Source: Pseudozyma flocculosa PF-1 (lineage: Eukaryota; Basidiomycota; Ustilaginomycetes; Ustilaginales; Ustilaginaceae). From it: a DNA stretch of 30,018 bases. The position numbers were made by a program, and so were the translations under genes. Numbering within the stretch: position 1 is the stretch's first letter; every line of letters begins with the position of its first letter. The notes under the pieces were generated by a model. That model was not told the origin of the DNA, made no database searches, and saw only the letters and a program-made list of their open reading frames with translations. Below, one piece after another: positions 1 through 9,414 of the stretch. Location of the stretch: NCBI RefSeq assembly GCF_000417875.1, contig NW_006920896.1:3278-33295 (forward strand). The letters run 5' to 3'.

Positions 1-600
1 TACCTGGCCCCGAACCCTGGCAGGTGGCATGGGAGGCACCCTGACATGCTCAGCAGGCCCAGGAGCACTGCCTGGCCCTGTCTGACCCTGCCTAGGCAAG
101 CAGGATGGGCCCAGGCTGCCCCCTGGCCAGCTGGAAATTCAGGGTAGAACAGGCCCAAACTGCCTGCCAGCCTAGCTCAGCCATCTGGGAGCAGATCAGG
201 CCCATCTTAGGGTATGTTGTAGCCCTGGGACAGGTGCCCATCCCTGACATTTTTGCAGGATTTTACCTGCCAGCAATGGTGCCTTGCCAGGCCAAAAACA
301 GCTGGGAGGGGTGCAGGGTTAGGGTTAGGGTTATTGTCTCAGCTGGGGTGGGTAAGGTTGCTTGATTAGTTTCAGGGTCAGGACTGGGCTGATAGTTGCA
401 CATTGCAAGAGGTGGGCATGTGGCCAGGAGGGGCAGATGACAGAGGAGCACCTATGAAAAAGGGTGAGGAAATTACAAGGAAGATCATCTTCTTGCTATG
501 CTGTGCAACCAAGGCAAGGGCAGGTGCTCAATCTGCATGCACAACCATGGCAACATCCTTGGAACAGACTGCGGTAGCTATATGGTGAGGTTGTGGAGCC
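1..600. repeat. CpG-depleted island, probable decayed repeat
   Basis: No gene is recognisable here. Reading every base, the only CpG dinucleotides are at 11-12, 572-573 and 600-601, so 13-571 (559 nt) has none, although the stretch is about half G+C. Words such as CTGG, CAGG, TGCC and CCTGGC are very common. Sequence right of about 600 is dense in CpG again. This is the pattern expected when a repeated element has been methylated at CpG and has decayed to TpG and CpA. No long terminal repeats or transposase remnants are visible, so the element class is unknown. The short reading frames present resemble nothing I know. Confidence 0.6.
315..333 (+). repeat. Interstitial telomere-type repeat (TTAGGG)3
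   Basis: Three TTAGGG units in tandem lie inside the CpG-free island. TTAGGG is the telomere unit of many fungi, including smut-type basidiomycetes. The array is too short and too internal to be a telomere. It may be a remnant of a subtelomeric element, a healed break, or chance. Confidence 0.6.
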
Positions 601-1004
601 GAAGAGGGGGGGATGGTTGGATATCAGCGGCATCTAGAAGAGAAGCGGTGGACGGAGGGACGAGAGGAGGTGTGTGCCGATGGCGCACGAGCGGTCGACG
701 AACGAGCGCGCATGCGAGCGAACGAGCGAGCGAAGCTGGCCGGTTCGCCGGGCCATAAATGACGGCGTGCAACGACGCACACGGGCGATCAAATTGCGCT
801 GCAGCGAGCAGCGGATGAACGGCGCCAGCACGACCGTCTTGCCCACCTCTCAGAAGCGAGTGCCTCGACCACTCAGCGCGCGCACCTAGAGTCGGTTCTC
901 TATCGCATCGCCTCTAGTTGTTCTTCCGCCGCCCGACCGAAGCACACCTATCCCTCAAGGTCGGCAAGCATCCGGTCCGATGTCGCCGCAACGACAGCGG
1001 CGCC
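601..1004. other. Intergenic, 3' flank of the PSO2-like gene
   Basis: This CpG-rich stretch separates the CpG-free island from the stop codon of the PSO2-like gene. It includes a run of GAGC/GAAC-type short repeats near 704-735. I see no supported gene, and the small reading frames here lack recognisable domains. Confidence 0.5.
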
Positions 1005-4000
1005 TCACCAGTACGTCTCGGCGCGCGGTTCGGGCCCATCGACGATTCCTGCCTTGGCGCGCTTGCGCTTTTCGGCGGCCCAGCGGTCGAACCACTTGGA
1101 CATCTTGGCACGGCTCGCGTGGGAGCCGACGTTGACCGTCGCGATGATCCGGTCGTACCTCGTCGAGAGCGCAAACGAGGTCAGCTCAAACTGTCCGTGG
1201 GGAGGGCGAGAAGACGAGGGCGAGAAGGTGCGGTCAGCGATACATGTCTTGGATCGCGTGGAGAAAGGGGAAGCCCGGCGAGGGCCCGAAGAGGTCGACC
1301 GAACGCGGTGTCGATCTCGATGCAGCAAAGCAGCGCCATCGGCGTGCCAGGGCAGGCGCGGTGCCAGCGAAAGCGCGTCGGAACGTGCTCGCGTCGTCCG
1401 GGGAAGAGCGAGCGGGGCGAAAGAGGCCGTTGGTGCAATCGTGTCGACGAGGGGCGTGAGTGCAAGACGACGTCGGCAAGACAGACGATGCCGAGGCTCG
1501 CGCCGATGCGTCGGCGATGAGATGGTCGGCGTATGGAGAGGTCGACAAGGGAAAGCAAGGGCTCGAAGCTGGCTCGTAAAGCCTCGGGCCAGACGGCGCT
1601 GTCGGGCGAGACCTCGATGCCCAGCTGACGAGGTGGCGGGTGCGGAAGAGCAGCCCGACAGATGCCTGCAGGAACGGATGCCGCGGTGACGCTGGCGTGC
1701 CCACAGCGACGGGCAGAGAGCCCGTGTCTCGACGACCGACAGTAGCGAGAGGCGGCCGACCGAACGACAAGTGCAGAGACGACAGCGCGAGAGGACACTC
1801 ACAAAGCTCGAGTGCTCGGAATAGGGCACGCCGTAGATCATGTACTCGGGGGTGCTGTCGCGGGTGGGGAAGAAGCCGTGCGGGCCAAAGTTGCGCGCCT
1901 GGTTCCACTCGATGAGACGGTCGAGGTTGGGCGAGACAGTGTCGATGCCCGTGGGGGGCTTGTAGGTCCAGCCCGTGGGGCGAAAGGCGATGGCGTGGGT
2001 GAAGCCGCAGCCGCGGGCGCGCAGCGCGGCCACCATGTCGCGGAGGCCGTCGGCGTTGATGGCGTGCAGGTTGGTGACGTGGACGCTGGCGCGGTTGGGG
2101 TCGCGCGTCAGGAGCGAGTGGAGCTCCGGGTCCTCGAGCTGCGCATAGACGCGATACTTGCGCGAGTCGACGCAAAAGACCTTGGTCTTCATCTGGCGCG
2201 CCACGGCCTTGACGACCTTTTCCTTGCCGATCGTGTAGGTGCCGACGACGACGAGCAGGCGGCCCGACTGGCGCGCCATCGACACCGACGCCTTGGACGC
2301 GTGGCTCTGCTTGGCCAGCCAGTTGCGCGAGTTGGTCGCCTCCTCGGCGCCGTCTTCCTTCTTGACCTCGCCAGGGGAGCCGTCCTCTTGCTTGGCGGTG
2401 CGGGGTGGCCCAACGGGCGCTTCGCTACCGTGCTCTCGCTTGACCGTCGAGGCCAAGGCGGAGGTGCTGCTGGCACGCCGCGCAGAGCCTCTCATGGCGG
2501 TCGATGCCGGCGGAAGCATCGCCCTGTCCAAGCCGTCCGCGCCTTCCTGCTTGATCATGACAGGTTGGTCCGTAGAGGCCTGCGCGCCGGCATCCGCCGC
2601 GCCCTCCAACTTGATTGCCGCACCGCTGCGCTCGTCGCCCGCTTGCTGATCGGGAGAAGGGTCTGCAGTGGACGGCGCAGCAACGCTGAGCTGCCGCTGG
2701 CCTGGAGAAGGTAGCCGGGAAGCCGCGGTGGCCTCACTCGCCTGGGCATCGACGGACTCGGAGGGTATCGCCGTCTCGCTGCGAAGACTATCCTGGCCCA
2801 GCTCATCGCGAGAAGCTAGACCAGCTGTCGCGTTGGCCGACGCTGCACCGAAGCTGTCCTGGTCGGCATCCTCCTGCTTGACGAGGGAAGCGGTGGGCGA
2901 TGCTTCGCCGCTTTGGTGCCCCTCGCTGGCTCCCGACGCATGGCCCGGTGCCGCCGGGGATGCGTCGGTGCTGCGGAGGGCGGCCTGGTGCCACAGCTCT
3001 TGCTCCTCGTCGTCGAAGCTCCCCATGCCGCGGTGGCCGCCGCGAGCAGCGAGCACCGAGTCCTCGTCCTCGAGCAGCGGCTCCTCGTCATCGCATTCGT
3101 CGCCAAGGGCGCCCTGTCCGGTCACCTTACCCGCCTCGGTGGTAGCGGGCCCTGCCTCGGCGCTGCTGTCGCTGTCGCTCCGTTGCCCCTGGGGCCTCCC
3201 GTCGACGCCGAGCCATCCCTTGAACGCCTTTGCGGCTGCGCTGCTCTGAGCGAGAGCGACCCGAGCGCTGGCGTTAAGACGCGGTGGCACGCGCCAATCT
3301 TCCTCTTCCTCGTGGTCGTCTCCTGCCTTGTTCTTCTGCTGGCCGCCCGCGCCGTCCTCGTCCTTGACCGGCATGAGGCGGCGGACGAGCTCGGCGCAGG
3401 CCTCGACGACCTGGTCCTGGGCGGGGAAGCAGTAGCGCGGGTTGCAGTAGGTGGTGTCGAGGTAGATGATGTCGAGCTTCTTGCCCTTGACCTGCGGGTG
3501 GTTGGTGTGAACGGGGCTGGCGCGAAAGTCGCCGCAGTGGAGGTAGCGAAAGATCTTGCCGGTGCCAATGTGCGGGCTGGCATGGGAGCGGGGCGAGAGA
3601 AGCGAGGCGGTCTGGGGACCCTCGAAGAGAAAGAGGCAGGAGCCGGGGCAGTGGTTTGCGTCGATGCAGGTGACGGTGACGCCGCCGCTGTCGGGGATGA
3701 GGGTGGGCACCTCCATGGGCAGGGGACGCAGCCACATATCGTCGACGCCGAGGCTGGTGCGACAGAGATTGGCGGTGGTGACGCTGCAGTAGACGGGGCC
3801 GTGGTTCCAGCTGCTCGAGAGGCCGCCGTAGTGGTCGCTGTGGAAGTGGGAGAGAAAGTAGCCCCTGCAGCCGTCGATGCGGCCGAAGCGGAAGGCGTCT
3901 ACGCTGAGGGGCATGCCCTCGAGGACCTTGTAGAAGGGTGCGGTGCGGGCCGATGGCTTGTTGCGCGCGCGGCCGCGGTAGTTTGCGGCCTCGACTGCGT

Positions 4001-4799
4001 CTGCGGTAGCCCACTGCTTTGCCTCGGAGTGGGGCTTCATGAGGATGCTGAAGGCGGTGTCGCGCTCGGACTTGGTCGGTGCGGAGGCTGGGGGTGGCGG
4101 CAGAGGCTCGACGACCATGGTGCCCGCCTGAAGCCGATCGGAGAGGTGAGATATTGGGAACATGATGGCGGGGTCAGTGCCAGTCGAGGAGGGTGGATCG
4201 GTCGGTGCGGGCGTCTGTGAGCCCGAGTGCGGTGCGGGCGAGCACGATTCGGGGCGCGGAGGGTGCGCTGCGCCGTTGCGGACGAGTGCGGCCTGCTCTG
4301 CCGAGCGGACCTCGGAGGCGGCGTCGATCGAGGGTGGGAAGGAGGGCTTTTGGGATGAGATATCGAGGCATGTGTTGACATGGGCCTCGATGGTGCGGAA
4401 GGGGATGGGTCTGGAGCATACGGGGCAGTCGAGGAGCGAGTCGCCGGCGGTGCGGGCAGTCGTGGGTGGGCATGATGGCGGCGGTGGTGGCGGTGGCGAC
4501 GAGTGGCTGTTTTTGGTGGTGGCGAGGCTTGCCTGGACTGCGACATCGATGTCGATGTCTTCTCTGCTGGTGCGTGGGCGGTGTTGGTTGGACGAGGGGG
4601 GGACGGAGGAGGAGGAGGACAATGGCGGTGGCTGGGGGTGCGGTGCGGCTGAGCGAGAGGCGGTAGCGCTGGCGGACGCTGGTGCTGGTGGTGCTGGGTT
4701 GGTGAAGAAGTTGAGCAGGTTGGGTTGCTTGGACGGCGAGTGGCCGAGTCTGCGGCGCTTGTTGGGCGAGGCCGATTGGTGGGTGGGTGCGGCGGGCAT
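1005..4799 (-). CDS. PSO2: PSO2/SNM1-type DNA crosslink-repair nuclease
   Basis: Two exons are proposed, complement(1005..1190, 1803..4799), giving 1060 aa. This is a metallo-beta-lactamase/beta-CASP 5' exonuclease of interstrand-crosslink repair, acting in the nucleus. The N-terminus has a basic KRRR (14-17), a PCNA-binding PIP box QPNLLNFF (25-32) and a UBZ4-like finger (C125, C128, H140, C144). The catalytic motif HFHSDH lies at 318-323, with HCGD at 421-424. After a long acidic, low-complexity insert (about 480-840) the beta-CASP part resumes with VVGTYTIGKEK (851-861), AFRPTGWT (938-945) and the motif C histidine in YSEHSSF (H995). The 612-nt intron 1191..1802 (donor GTGAGT, acceptor CAG) joins HSSF to FELTSF, which matches SNM1 proteins without a gap. 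The insert carries repeated psi-K-x-E motifs. The family call is very secure and the splice site likely. Confidence 0.92.
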   Translation of the reverse strand: MPAAPTHQSASPNKRRRLGHSPSKQPNLLNFFTNPAPPAPASASATASRSAAPHPQPPPLSSSSSVPPSSNQHRPRTSREDIDIDVAVQASLATTKNSHSSPPPPPPPSCPPTTARTAGDSLLDCPVCSRPIPFRTIEAHVNTCLDISSQKPSFPPSIDAASEVRSAEQAALVRNGAAHPPRPESCSPAPHSGSQTPAPTDPPSSTGTDPAIMFPISHLSDRLQAGTMVVEPLPPPPASAPTKSERDTAFSILMKPHSEAKQWATADAVEAANYRGRARNKPSARTAPFYKVLEGMPLSVDAFRFGRIDGCRGYFLSHFHSDHYGGLSSSWNHGPVYCSVTTANLCRTSLGVDDMWLRPLPMEVPTLIPDSGGVTVTCIDANHCPGSCLFLFEGPQTASLLSPRSHASPHIGTGKIFRYLHCGDFRASPVHTNHPQVKGKKLDIIYLDTTYCNPRYCFPAQDQVVEACAELVRRLMPVKDEDGAGGQQKNKAGDDHEEEEDWRVPPRLNASARVALAQSSAAAKAFKGWLGVDGRPQGQRSDSDSSAEAGPATTEAGKVTGQGALGDECDDEEPLLEDEDSVLAARGGHRGMGSFDDEEQELWHQAALRSTDASPAAPGHASGASEGHQSGEASPTASLVKQEDADQDSFGAASANATAGLASRDELGQDSLRSETAIPSESVDAQASEATAASRLPSPGQRQLSVAAPSTADPSPDQQAGDERSGAAIKLEGAADAGAQASTDQPVMIKQEGADGLDRAMLPPASTAMRGSARRASSTSALASTVKREHGSEAPVGPPRTAKQEDGSPGEVKKEDGAEEATNSRNWLAKQSHASKASVSMARQSGRLLVVVGTYTIGKEKVVKAVARQMKTKVFCVDSRKYRVYAQLEDPELHSLLTRDPNRASVHVTNLHAINADGLRDMVAALRARGCGFTHAIAFRPTGWTYKPPTGIDTVSPNLDRLIEWNQARNFGPHGFFPTRDSTPEYMIYGVPYSEHSSFVSVLSRCRLCTCRSVGRLSLLSVVETRALCPSLWARQRHRGIRSCRHLSGCSSAPATSSAGHRGLARQRRLARGFTSQLRALAFPCRPLHTPTISSPTHRREPRHRLSCRRRLALTPLVDTIAPTASFAPLALPRTTRARSDALSLAPRLPWHADGAALLHRDRHRVRSTSSGPRRASPFSTRSKTCIADRTFSPSSSRPPHGQFELTSFALSTRYDRIIATVNVGSHASRAKMSKWFDRWAAEKRKRAKAGIVDGPEPRAETYW

Positions 4800-5278
4800 G
4801 GTGTAATAGCACGGAGGGGCGGAGATCAGATGAGCATGGATGTTTGCTTGAAGTCTACATGGAGAGGGGGTGTGCTGCGTGTGTGGCGATGGGGCGATGA
4901 TTGCTGAGCTCGTAGTGGCGGTGGCGGCGATGGCGGCGATGGCGGCGGTGGCGGCGGTGGCGGCGGTGGCGATGGTGGCGGTGTGACGGCGGCGTTGGTG
5001 GCGGGTAGGTGGTGGGTCCGAAACAGGCTAGGCGGGGTTCAGCTTTGGGTGGCGTCAAGAGGGGCTCATGTCGAAAGCCTCCACCTCCTGCGACTGCGCA
5101 GCAACACAGAGGACGATGATGCGCTTGGCTCCTCGTCGTGGCCTCTCCGCTATCGCTCGCTCTCTCTCTCTCTCACTCCGCTCTCCTTCGCCCCTCTCTC
5201 ATTCGCTCTCTCCATCACTTTGGTTGAGCCCTGTTCAAAGCGCACAGTAGCAGTCTTGCCCCGAATGACCGACCTGAG
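4800..5278. promoter_or_regulatory. PSO2-like promoter region with simple repeats
   Basis: This intergenic stretch lies between the PSO2-like start codon and the 3' end of the GlcNAc kinase gene, both on the minus strand, so it should hold the PSO2-like promoter. A 9-nt repeat (unit TGGCGGCGR, about seven imperfect copies) spans 4916-4981. A pure CT tract lies at 5160-5174, which reads GA on the gene's strand, followed by more CT-rich sequence to about 5215. No TATA box is evident. Confidence 0.45.
4916..4981. repeat. Minisatellite, 9-nt unit TGGCGGCGR
   Basis: About seven imperfect copies of a 9-nt GC-rich unit, with GAT/GGT variants at the right end. It lies 117 nt upstream of the PSO2-like start codon. 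It is probably untranslated. Confidence 0.75.
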
Positions 5279-6882
5279 CTACAGCAGGAACCTCGTCCTC
5301 AGGTACAGGCCAGCCTCGAGCGCAGGCTCCCGCACCACGCGCACCCGCCCCAGCGCTCGACGGCCCCCGCCGCTGCCCCGCCTTGCGCTCCAGGCAGACA
5401 CGAGCATCTCGACAAACCGCCCCTCGGTCCACAGCCCGCCGCCGAGCACCATCAGCCATGGTACCGCGTCCGCCCTCGCAGCCGTCCTCTCCTCGCCGTC
5501 GTCGTCGACTGTGAGCCGCTCGAGCAGCGCTACCAGATCGTCGATGGCTTCATCCAGCACCTCCCTGGCCAGCGCACGCGACGTCTCATAGTCGTCCTCG
5601 TCCTCGTGCCTGTCCTCGCCGCCTTTGTTGAAGCTGCTGCTGCTGCTGTTGCTGCCTTCCAAAGATGGCCCGCCAAACGCAGCGCTAAACACGGCCTGCG
5701 TCGCACCCGCCATCCACCGCTTCCGCGCATCCTCGGCGGCGTAGAAGCCGCTGCCCGCGTCGCCGTCGCCGCTCCACTCGCCGGACCGATCCACGTAGGT
5801 GGCTGCGATCAGCTCCTCGGGCGAAGACACTCCGAGAGCAGCGCACACGCGCCGCTCCAGCATCGTCTCGGTCGCCGCACCGTCCCTCCTCGCCGATCGG
5901 CGCTCCTCGTACCGGCGCAGCACCAGCTGGACGGCGGCCAGGCTGATCCGCCACCCGGACCCATGATCGCCTAGCACGTAGCCCCACCCGCCCGCACGCG
6001 ACACCGTCTCGATCCCGGGCACCTCGCCGAGCTCGCCTCCTTCTTGCCCAGCTTCGCCGTCGCTTCGCCGGAAGCTGAAGCCGGCGCTTCCCGTACCCGC
6101 GATCAGGCACACGCACCGGTCCACCCCTGGCTCCCGCAGCATCGCCGCGGACAGCAGCACCGCATCGTTGCTGATCCACACCGCCGTCCGCTCGTCGCAG
6201 TACGGCGCCAGCAGCCGCCGCACCTCGTCCCTGAACCTCGTCGAGACTGTCCGAGACGAGATGCCCGCCGATCCGATCCATACCGCCTTGAACAGTGGGC
6301 CGCGGCCGGCGGATGCCGGAGAGGCTCGCTGCGGTGCCGTGTCGTCCTTGTCGCTGTCCTCGTCTTCTTCTTCGTCGACGCTCGGCGCAGAGGTGGGTGG
6401 CGAGGGCAGGTCGACGGCAGCGGAGTGACCCCCTTGATCCTCGATCGGCGTTGTTTCTCGTCGTCCGGCCTTGTCCTCGATCGTCGTTGTTTCTCGTCGT
6501 CCGGCCTTGCTGTCGACCTTTGACCCGGGGCAGTGGTAGCCTGCCTCGCGCAGCGCACCCTGGACAGCTTCGAGGACGACGCGCGCGGCCGCTTCGATGC
6601 CCAGCGTAGCGCTGCGCCGGATCCCCGCGAGGCCAGACGCCAACAACGAGCCAAAGTCGAGGGAGACGGTGTCAGCCAGTCTCGGCATCACCCATCCCCT
6701 GACGGTGACGTGACGGCTTGATATCCGGCGCCGTGACTGGACTCGACTCACCAGTTGCCGCTTCCGGTGCGGTAGGACCAGAGCTGGCCCTCGCCGCGCG
6801 ATGCGACGACCGCCTGCGTCTTTGTCCCCCCCGCATCGACGCACACCACCAGATCGTCGGCGGTGGCCTGGGCGGGCTGCAT
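5279..6882 (-). CDS. N-acetylglucosamine kinase (BadF/NAGK family)
   Basis: Exons complement(5279..6698, 6752..6882), 516 aa; the 53-nt intron (GTGAGT...CAG) splits the Trp codon of GSGNW. The enzyme should phosphorylate cytosolic GlcNAc with ATP to GlcNAc-6-phosphate (EC 2.7.1.59), the first step of GlcNAc catabolism. ASKHA-fold signatures are in order: phosphate-1 loop DAGGTKT (16-22), NDA (221-223), phosphate-2 AGTGS (244-248), the NAGK-typical GGWGYVLGDHGSGW (280-293) and the adenosine loop LGGGLW (462-467). The start ATG at 6882 leaves a 15-residue leader before the first loop, as is normal for the family. An acidic insert (about 104-177), with two near-identical 12-residue repeats, is unusual. 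It is divergent from the deaminase gene, with a 954-nt shared promoter. It belongs to the eukaryotic NAGK type rather than the hexokinase type. Confidence 0.9.
6438..6509. repeat. 36-nt in-frame tandem duplication in the GlcNAc kinase gene
   Basis: Two copies with period 36 (6438-6473 and 6474-6509) encode KAGRRETTTIED followed by KAGRRETTPIED. The repeat keeps frame and lies inside a low-complexity insert of the kinase. Confidence 0.85.
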
Positions 6883-7836
6883 CAGTGTTCGTGGCCTTCG
6901 AGGTCGGACGATGTTCTGAAATCCTCGCTGAGAGGTGGCGGGAAGGGTGCCTCGGTACCCGTTGGAAGTGGCGAGCGGCGATGGTGTACTGACATCGTGA
7001 GCCCGGCACCGAAGTGCGGTGCTTATGAGCTGTAGACGGCGGGGGTCGATGCCCACTGTGGTGCAGCCAGACACAGTAGTCGTTCGTCCGTGCTAACCCC
7101 GCTCCACGGCGGGCGCGACACCAGACATACCGGCCTCCTCGGCCAAGCATGCTGCACTGCTTCGCCACCGAAATCGTGTCCGAAAAGGTCGGCTACGGTG
7201 GGCGAGAGGGGCCAGAATCACCTCCCTCGGCCGGCCAAGACGGTGTAGATTGCGGCGTTGGGAGGACCGCCTTGCACCGCCATCGAGGTTCAGAGCGGAC
7301 CGAGGGGGGGACGCAAGCCAATCGGTCGGCCTCGGTCCAAATCGGCCCGAGGCGTTTCCCACGCCGACTGACGCGTCGGTCGGGATGCTCGAGCGGCGGC
7401 GAGCACCGAGTTGGGTCTTGGCGAGCACCGGTCCGATGGTTCGCTGTCGTCTCTTCCGGCCGATGATACAGCTTCGAAGCTCCTTCCTCCTCCCAACGAT
7501 GCGTCGGCCTCGTCGAAGTCGTGACTGAGGGCAGAGAGGTGGACTGATCGGCGCTCGACCGCGCGCATCGGTCCGTTGTGGCCGAGCATGCCTTCAATGC
7601 GAGCCGGCCTCGGTTCTTCTGATCGGACCAGAGCTTGAGCTGCTACCTCGAGCATCAAGGGATCGAATCCGAGTCGGCAGTGGCAGCAGCGGTATAAGTG
7701 GGATCGAAGCTGCGATCGTCGCTTGGCCTGACGGTCAACCTCGCCTTTGCTGCCCTAGCTCGGGATCAACCTTGGCCCCCGTACCCTCGTCCTCGACATC
7801 ACATTCTCCTGACTCGCCGCCTCGACCCTCTGCGAC
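6883..7836. promoter_or_regulatory. Divergent promoter, GlcNAc kinase / GlcN6P deaminase
   Basis: A 954-nt stretch lies between two head-to-head start codons, with no supported gene inside. It carries three CGG(A/T)CCG sites, at 7296-7302, 7429-7435 and 7569-7575. This is an inverted CGG pair with one-base spacing, a shape compatible with zinc-cluster regulators. A TATA-like TATAAG at 7693-7698 lies about 140 nt upstream of the deaminase ATG. Confidence 0.55.
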
Positions 7837-9138
7837 ATGCGCTGCATCATCCGTGACACGCCCGATGCCGTGGGGCGCTACGTGAGTCCAGTGCAATCCT
7901 CCCACAGCCCTTCAGTTGGCATCGACGCCACGCCGACGACCGGGCTGACCCTCTTCGCGCTCCCACCTCGACGACGCGCGGTGCAGAGCGGGGACTACGT
8001 CGCCGCCAGGATCCAAGCGCACTTTGCCTCGAGCGACCGCCGGTTCGTCCTCGGCTGTCCGACTGGATCGACGCCGCTCGCAACGTACCGCCGGCTGGTG
8101 CAGCTGTACGACGAGGGTCGGCTGAGCTTCCGAAACGTCGTCACGTTCAACATGGACGAGTATGTCGGCCTGCCCCGCGACCATCCGCAGTCGTACCACT
8201 CGTTCATGTGGCGCCACTTTTTCTCGCACAGTGAGTCCCCTCCCCAGTTGTGGTATCTCTTCATACCGCGATGTCCGGGCGAAGAAGCGGGGGCCGCCGG
8301 GAAGAGTTGCTTGGCTGATCGCGAAATCGCCTCGCCGCCCCGAAAGTCGATATCCAACCCTGCAACGTCCACATCCTCGACGGGACCGCGCCGGACCTCG
8401 TGGCCGAATGCGAGGCGTACGAGCGCGCGATCGCCGAGGCGGGCGGTATCGACCTCTTCCTGGCGGGCGCGGGCTCCGACGGGCACGTGGCGTTCAACGA
8501 GCCCGGATCGTCGCTGGCGTCGCGGACGCGCATCAAGACGCTGGCGCGCGACACGATCGCCGCCAACTCGCGCTTCTTTGACGACGACCCGGCCCAGGTG
8601 CCCCGCATGGCGCTCACCGTTGGCGTGCAGACCGTCCTCGATGCACGTGAAGTCGTCGTACTCGTCGTCGGGCAGCACAAGGCCGAGGCGCTGCGCAGGT
8701 GCATCGAGGACGGCGTCAGTCATATGGTAGGTAGCCCGGCCAGTGGTTTCAGGCCTGACCTTTGGGATTGGTGCGGTCGATGACATCCGGACTGATTTGC
8801 TGCTCTTCCTCCTCGCCGCCCCCCTGTCTGACCGCAGAACACCGTCTCGTGCGTGCAGCTGCACCCGAACCCCATGGTTGTGTCCGACGAGGACGCTGCA
8901 TCTGGTGAGCCCCACCAGGCCTCTTTTCTTCCATTTCCAGCCGAGCGATCCAGCTGATGGATCCACGTCGGTCCCTGCCCCGGTAGAGCTGCGCGTCAGG
9001 ACCTACCGCTACTTCAAGGACATCGAGCGCGCCCAGAACGAGGTCGAAGAGATGTACGGCCTGCAGGCCCGCGCTGGCGCCGGAAAGGGGGCGAGTGCGG
9101 CTGTGTTACCGCGCAGTGGGAGTGGGCCGCTCATCTAG
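7837..9138 (+). CDS. NAG1: Glucosamine-6-phosphate deaminase
   Basis: Five exons, join(7837..7881, 7987..8230, 8347..8726, 8838..8904, 8987..9138), give 295 aa. The enzyme converts glucosamine-6-phosphate to fructose-6-phosphate and ammonia (EC 3.5.99.6), the last step of GlcNAc catabolism, in the cytosol. The protein opens with MRCIIRD and has the phosphate-binding PTGSTP (40-45), [14 protein letters not shown] (69-82) and [14 protein letters not shown] (139-152). Asp72, Asp141, His143 and Glu148 fall exactly at the catalytic positions of E. coli NagB. All four introns (105, 116, 111 and 82 nt) have GT...AG ends, and the joined product follows the family without gaps. The C-terminus (about 265-295) extends past the conserved core with a Gly/Ala-rich tail. 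It shares a promoter region with the kinase. Confidence 0.95.
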
Positions 9139-9414
9139 GTCGATAGACAGCTCCGGATGCCCTTTGCCGATGAATTGAAATGGATTCCACTCCGTTGCAA
9201 GACTTGCTGTCGTCGTGGTGGCGGCGGTAGCAAAGGAGCCCTCCGAGCGTCCAACGCCCGGTATCGCTGCTCTTCAACGCCCTGCATCGACGAAGTCAGC
9301 GTCTCGGGCGACGGTAAAGACGACATAGACAAGGCGCAATGCCTTCTCGCTGCGTTGGAAGAACAGTAGTGTTGCACCTTCGCATTTTTCCATCTACATG
9401 GGCCGCGACCGGCC

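Noticed and set aside
918..1520. 200-codon plus-strand open frame over the last PSO2-like exon and intron
   Set aside because: Arg/Gly-rich composition with no recognisable motif, overlapping the conserved 3' exon on the other strand.
2913..4220. 435-codon plus-strand open frame over the PSO2-like gene
   Set aside because: It is antisense to conserved catalytic exons, has low-complexity Val/Ala/Gly content and no domain. Long antisense frames are expected in GC-rich coding DNA.
7640..7690. tRNA-like B box (GATCGAATC near 7659)
   Set aside because: It fits the loose B-box consensus, but the flanking five bases do not pair as a T stem and no A box or acceptor stem is present upstream.
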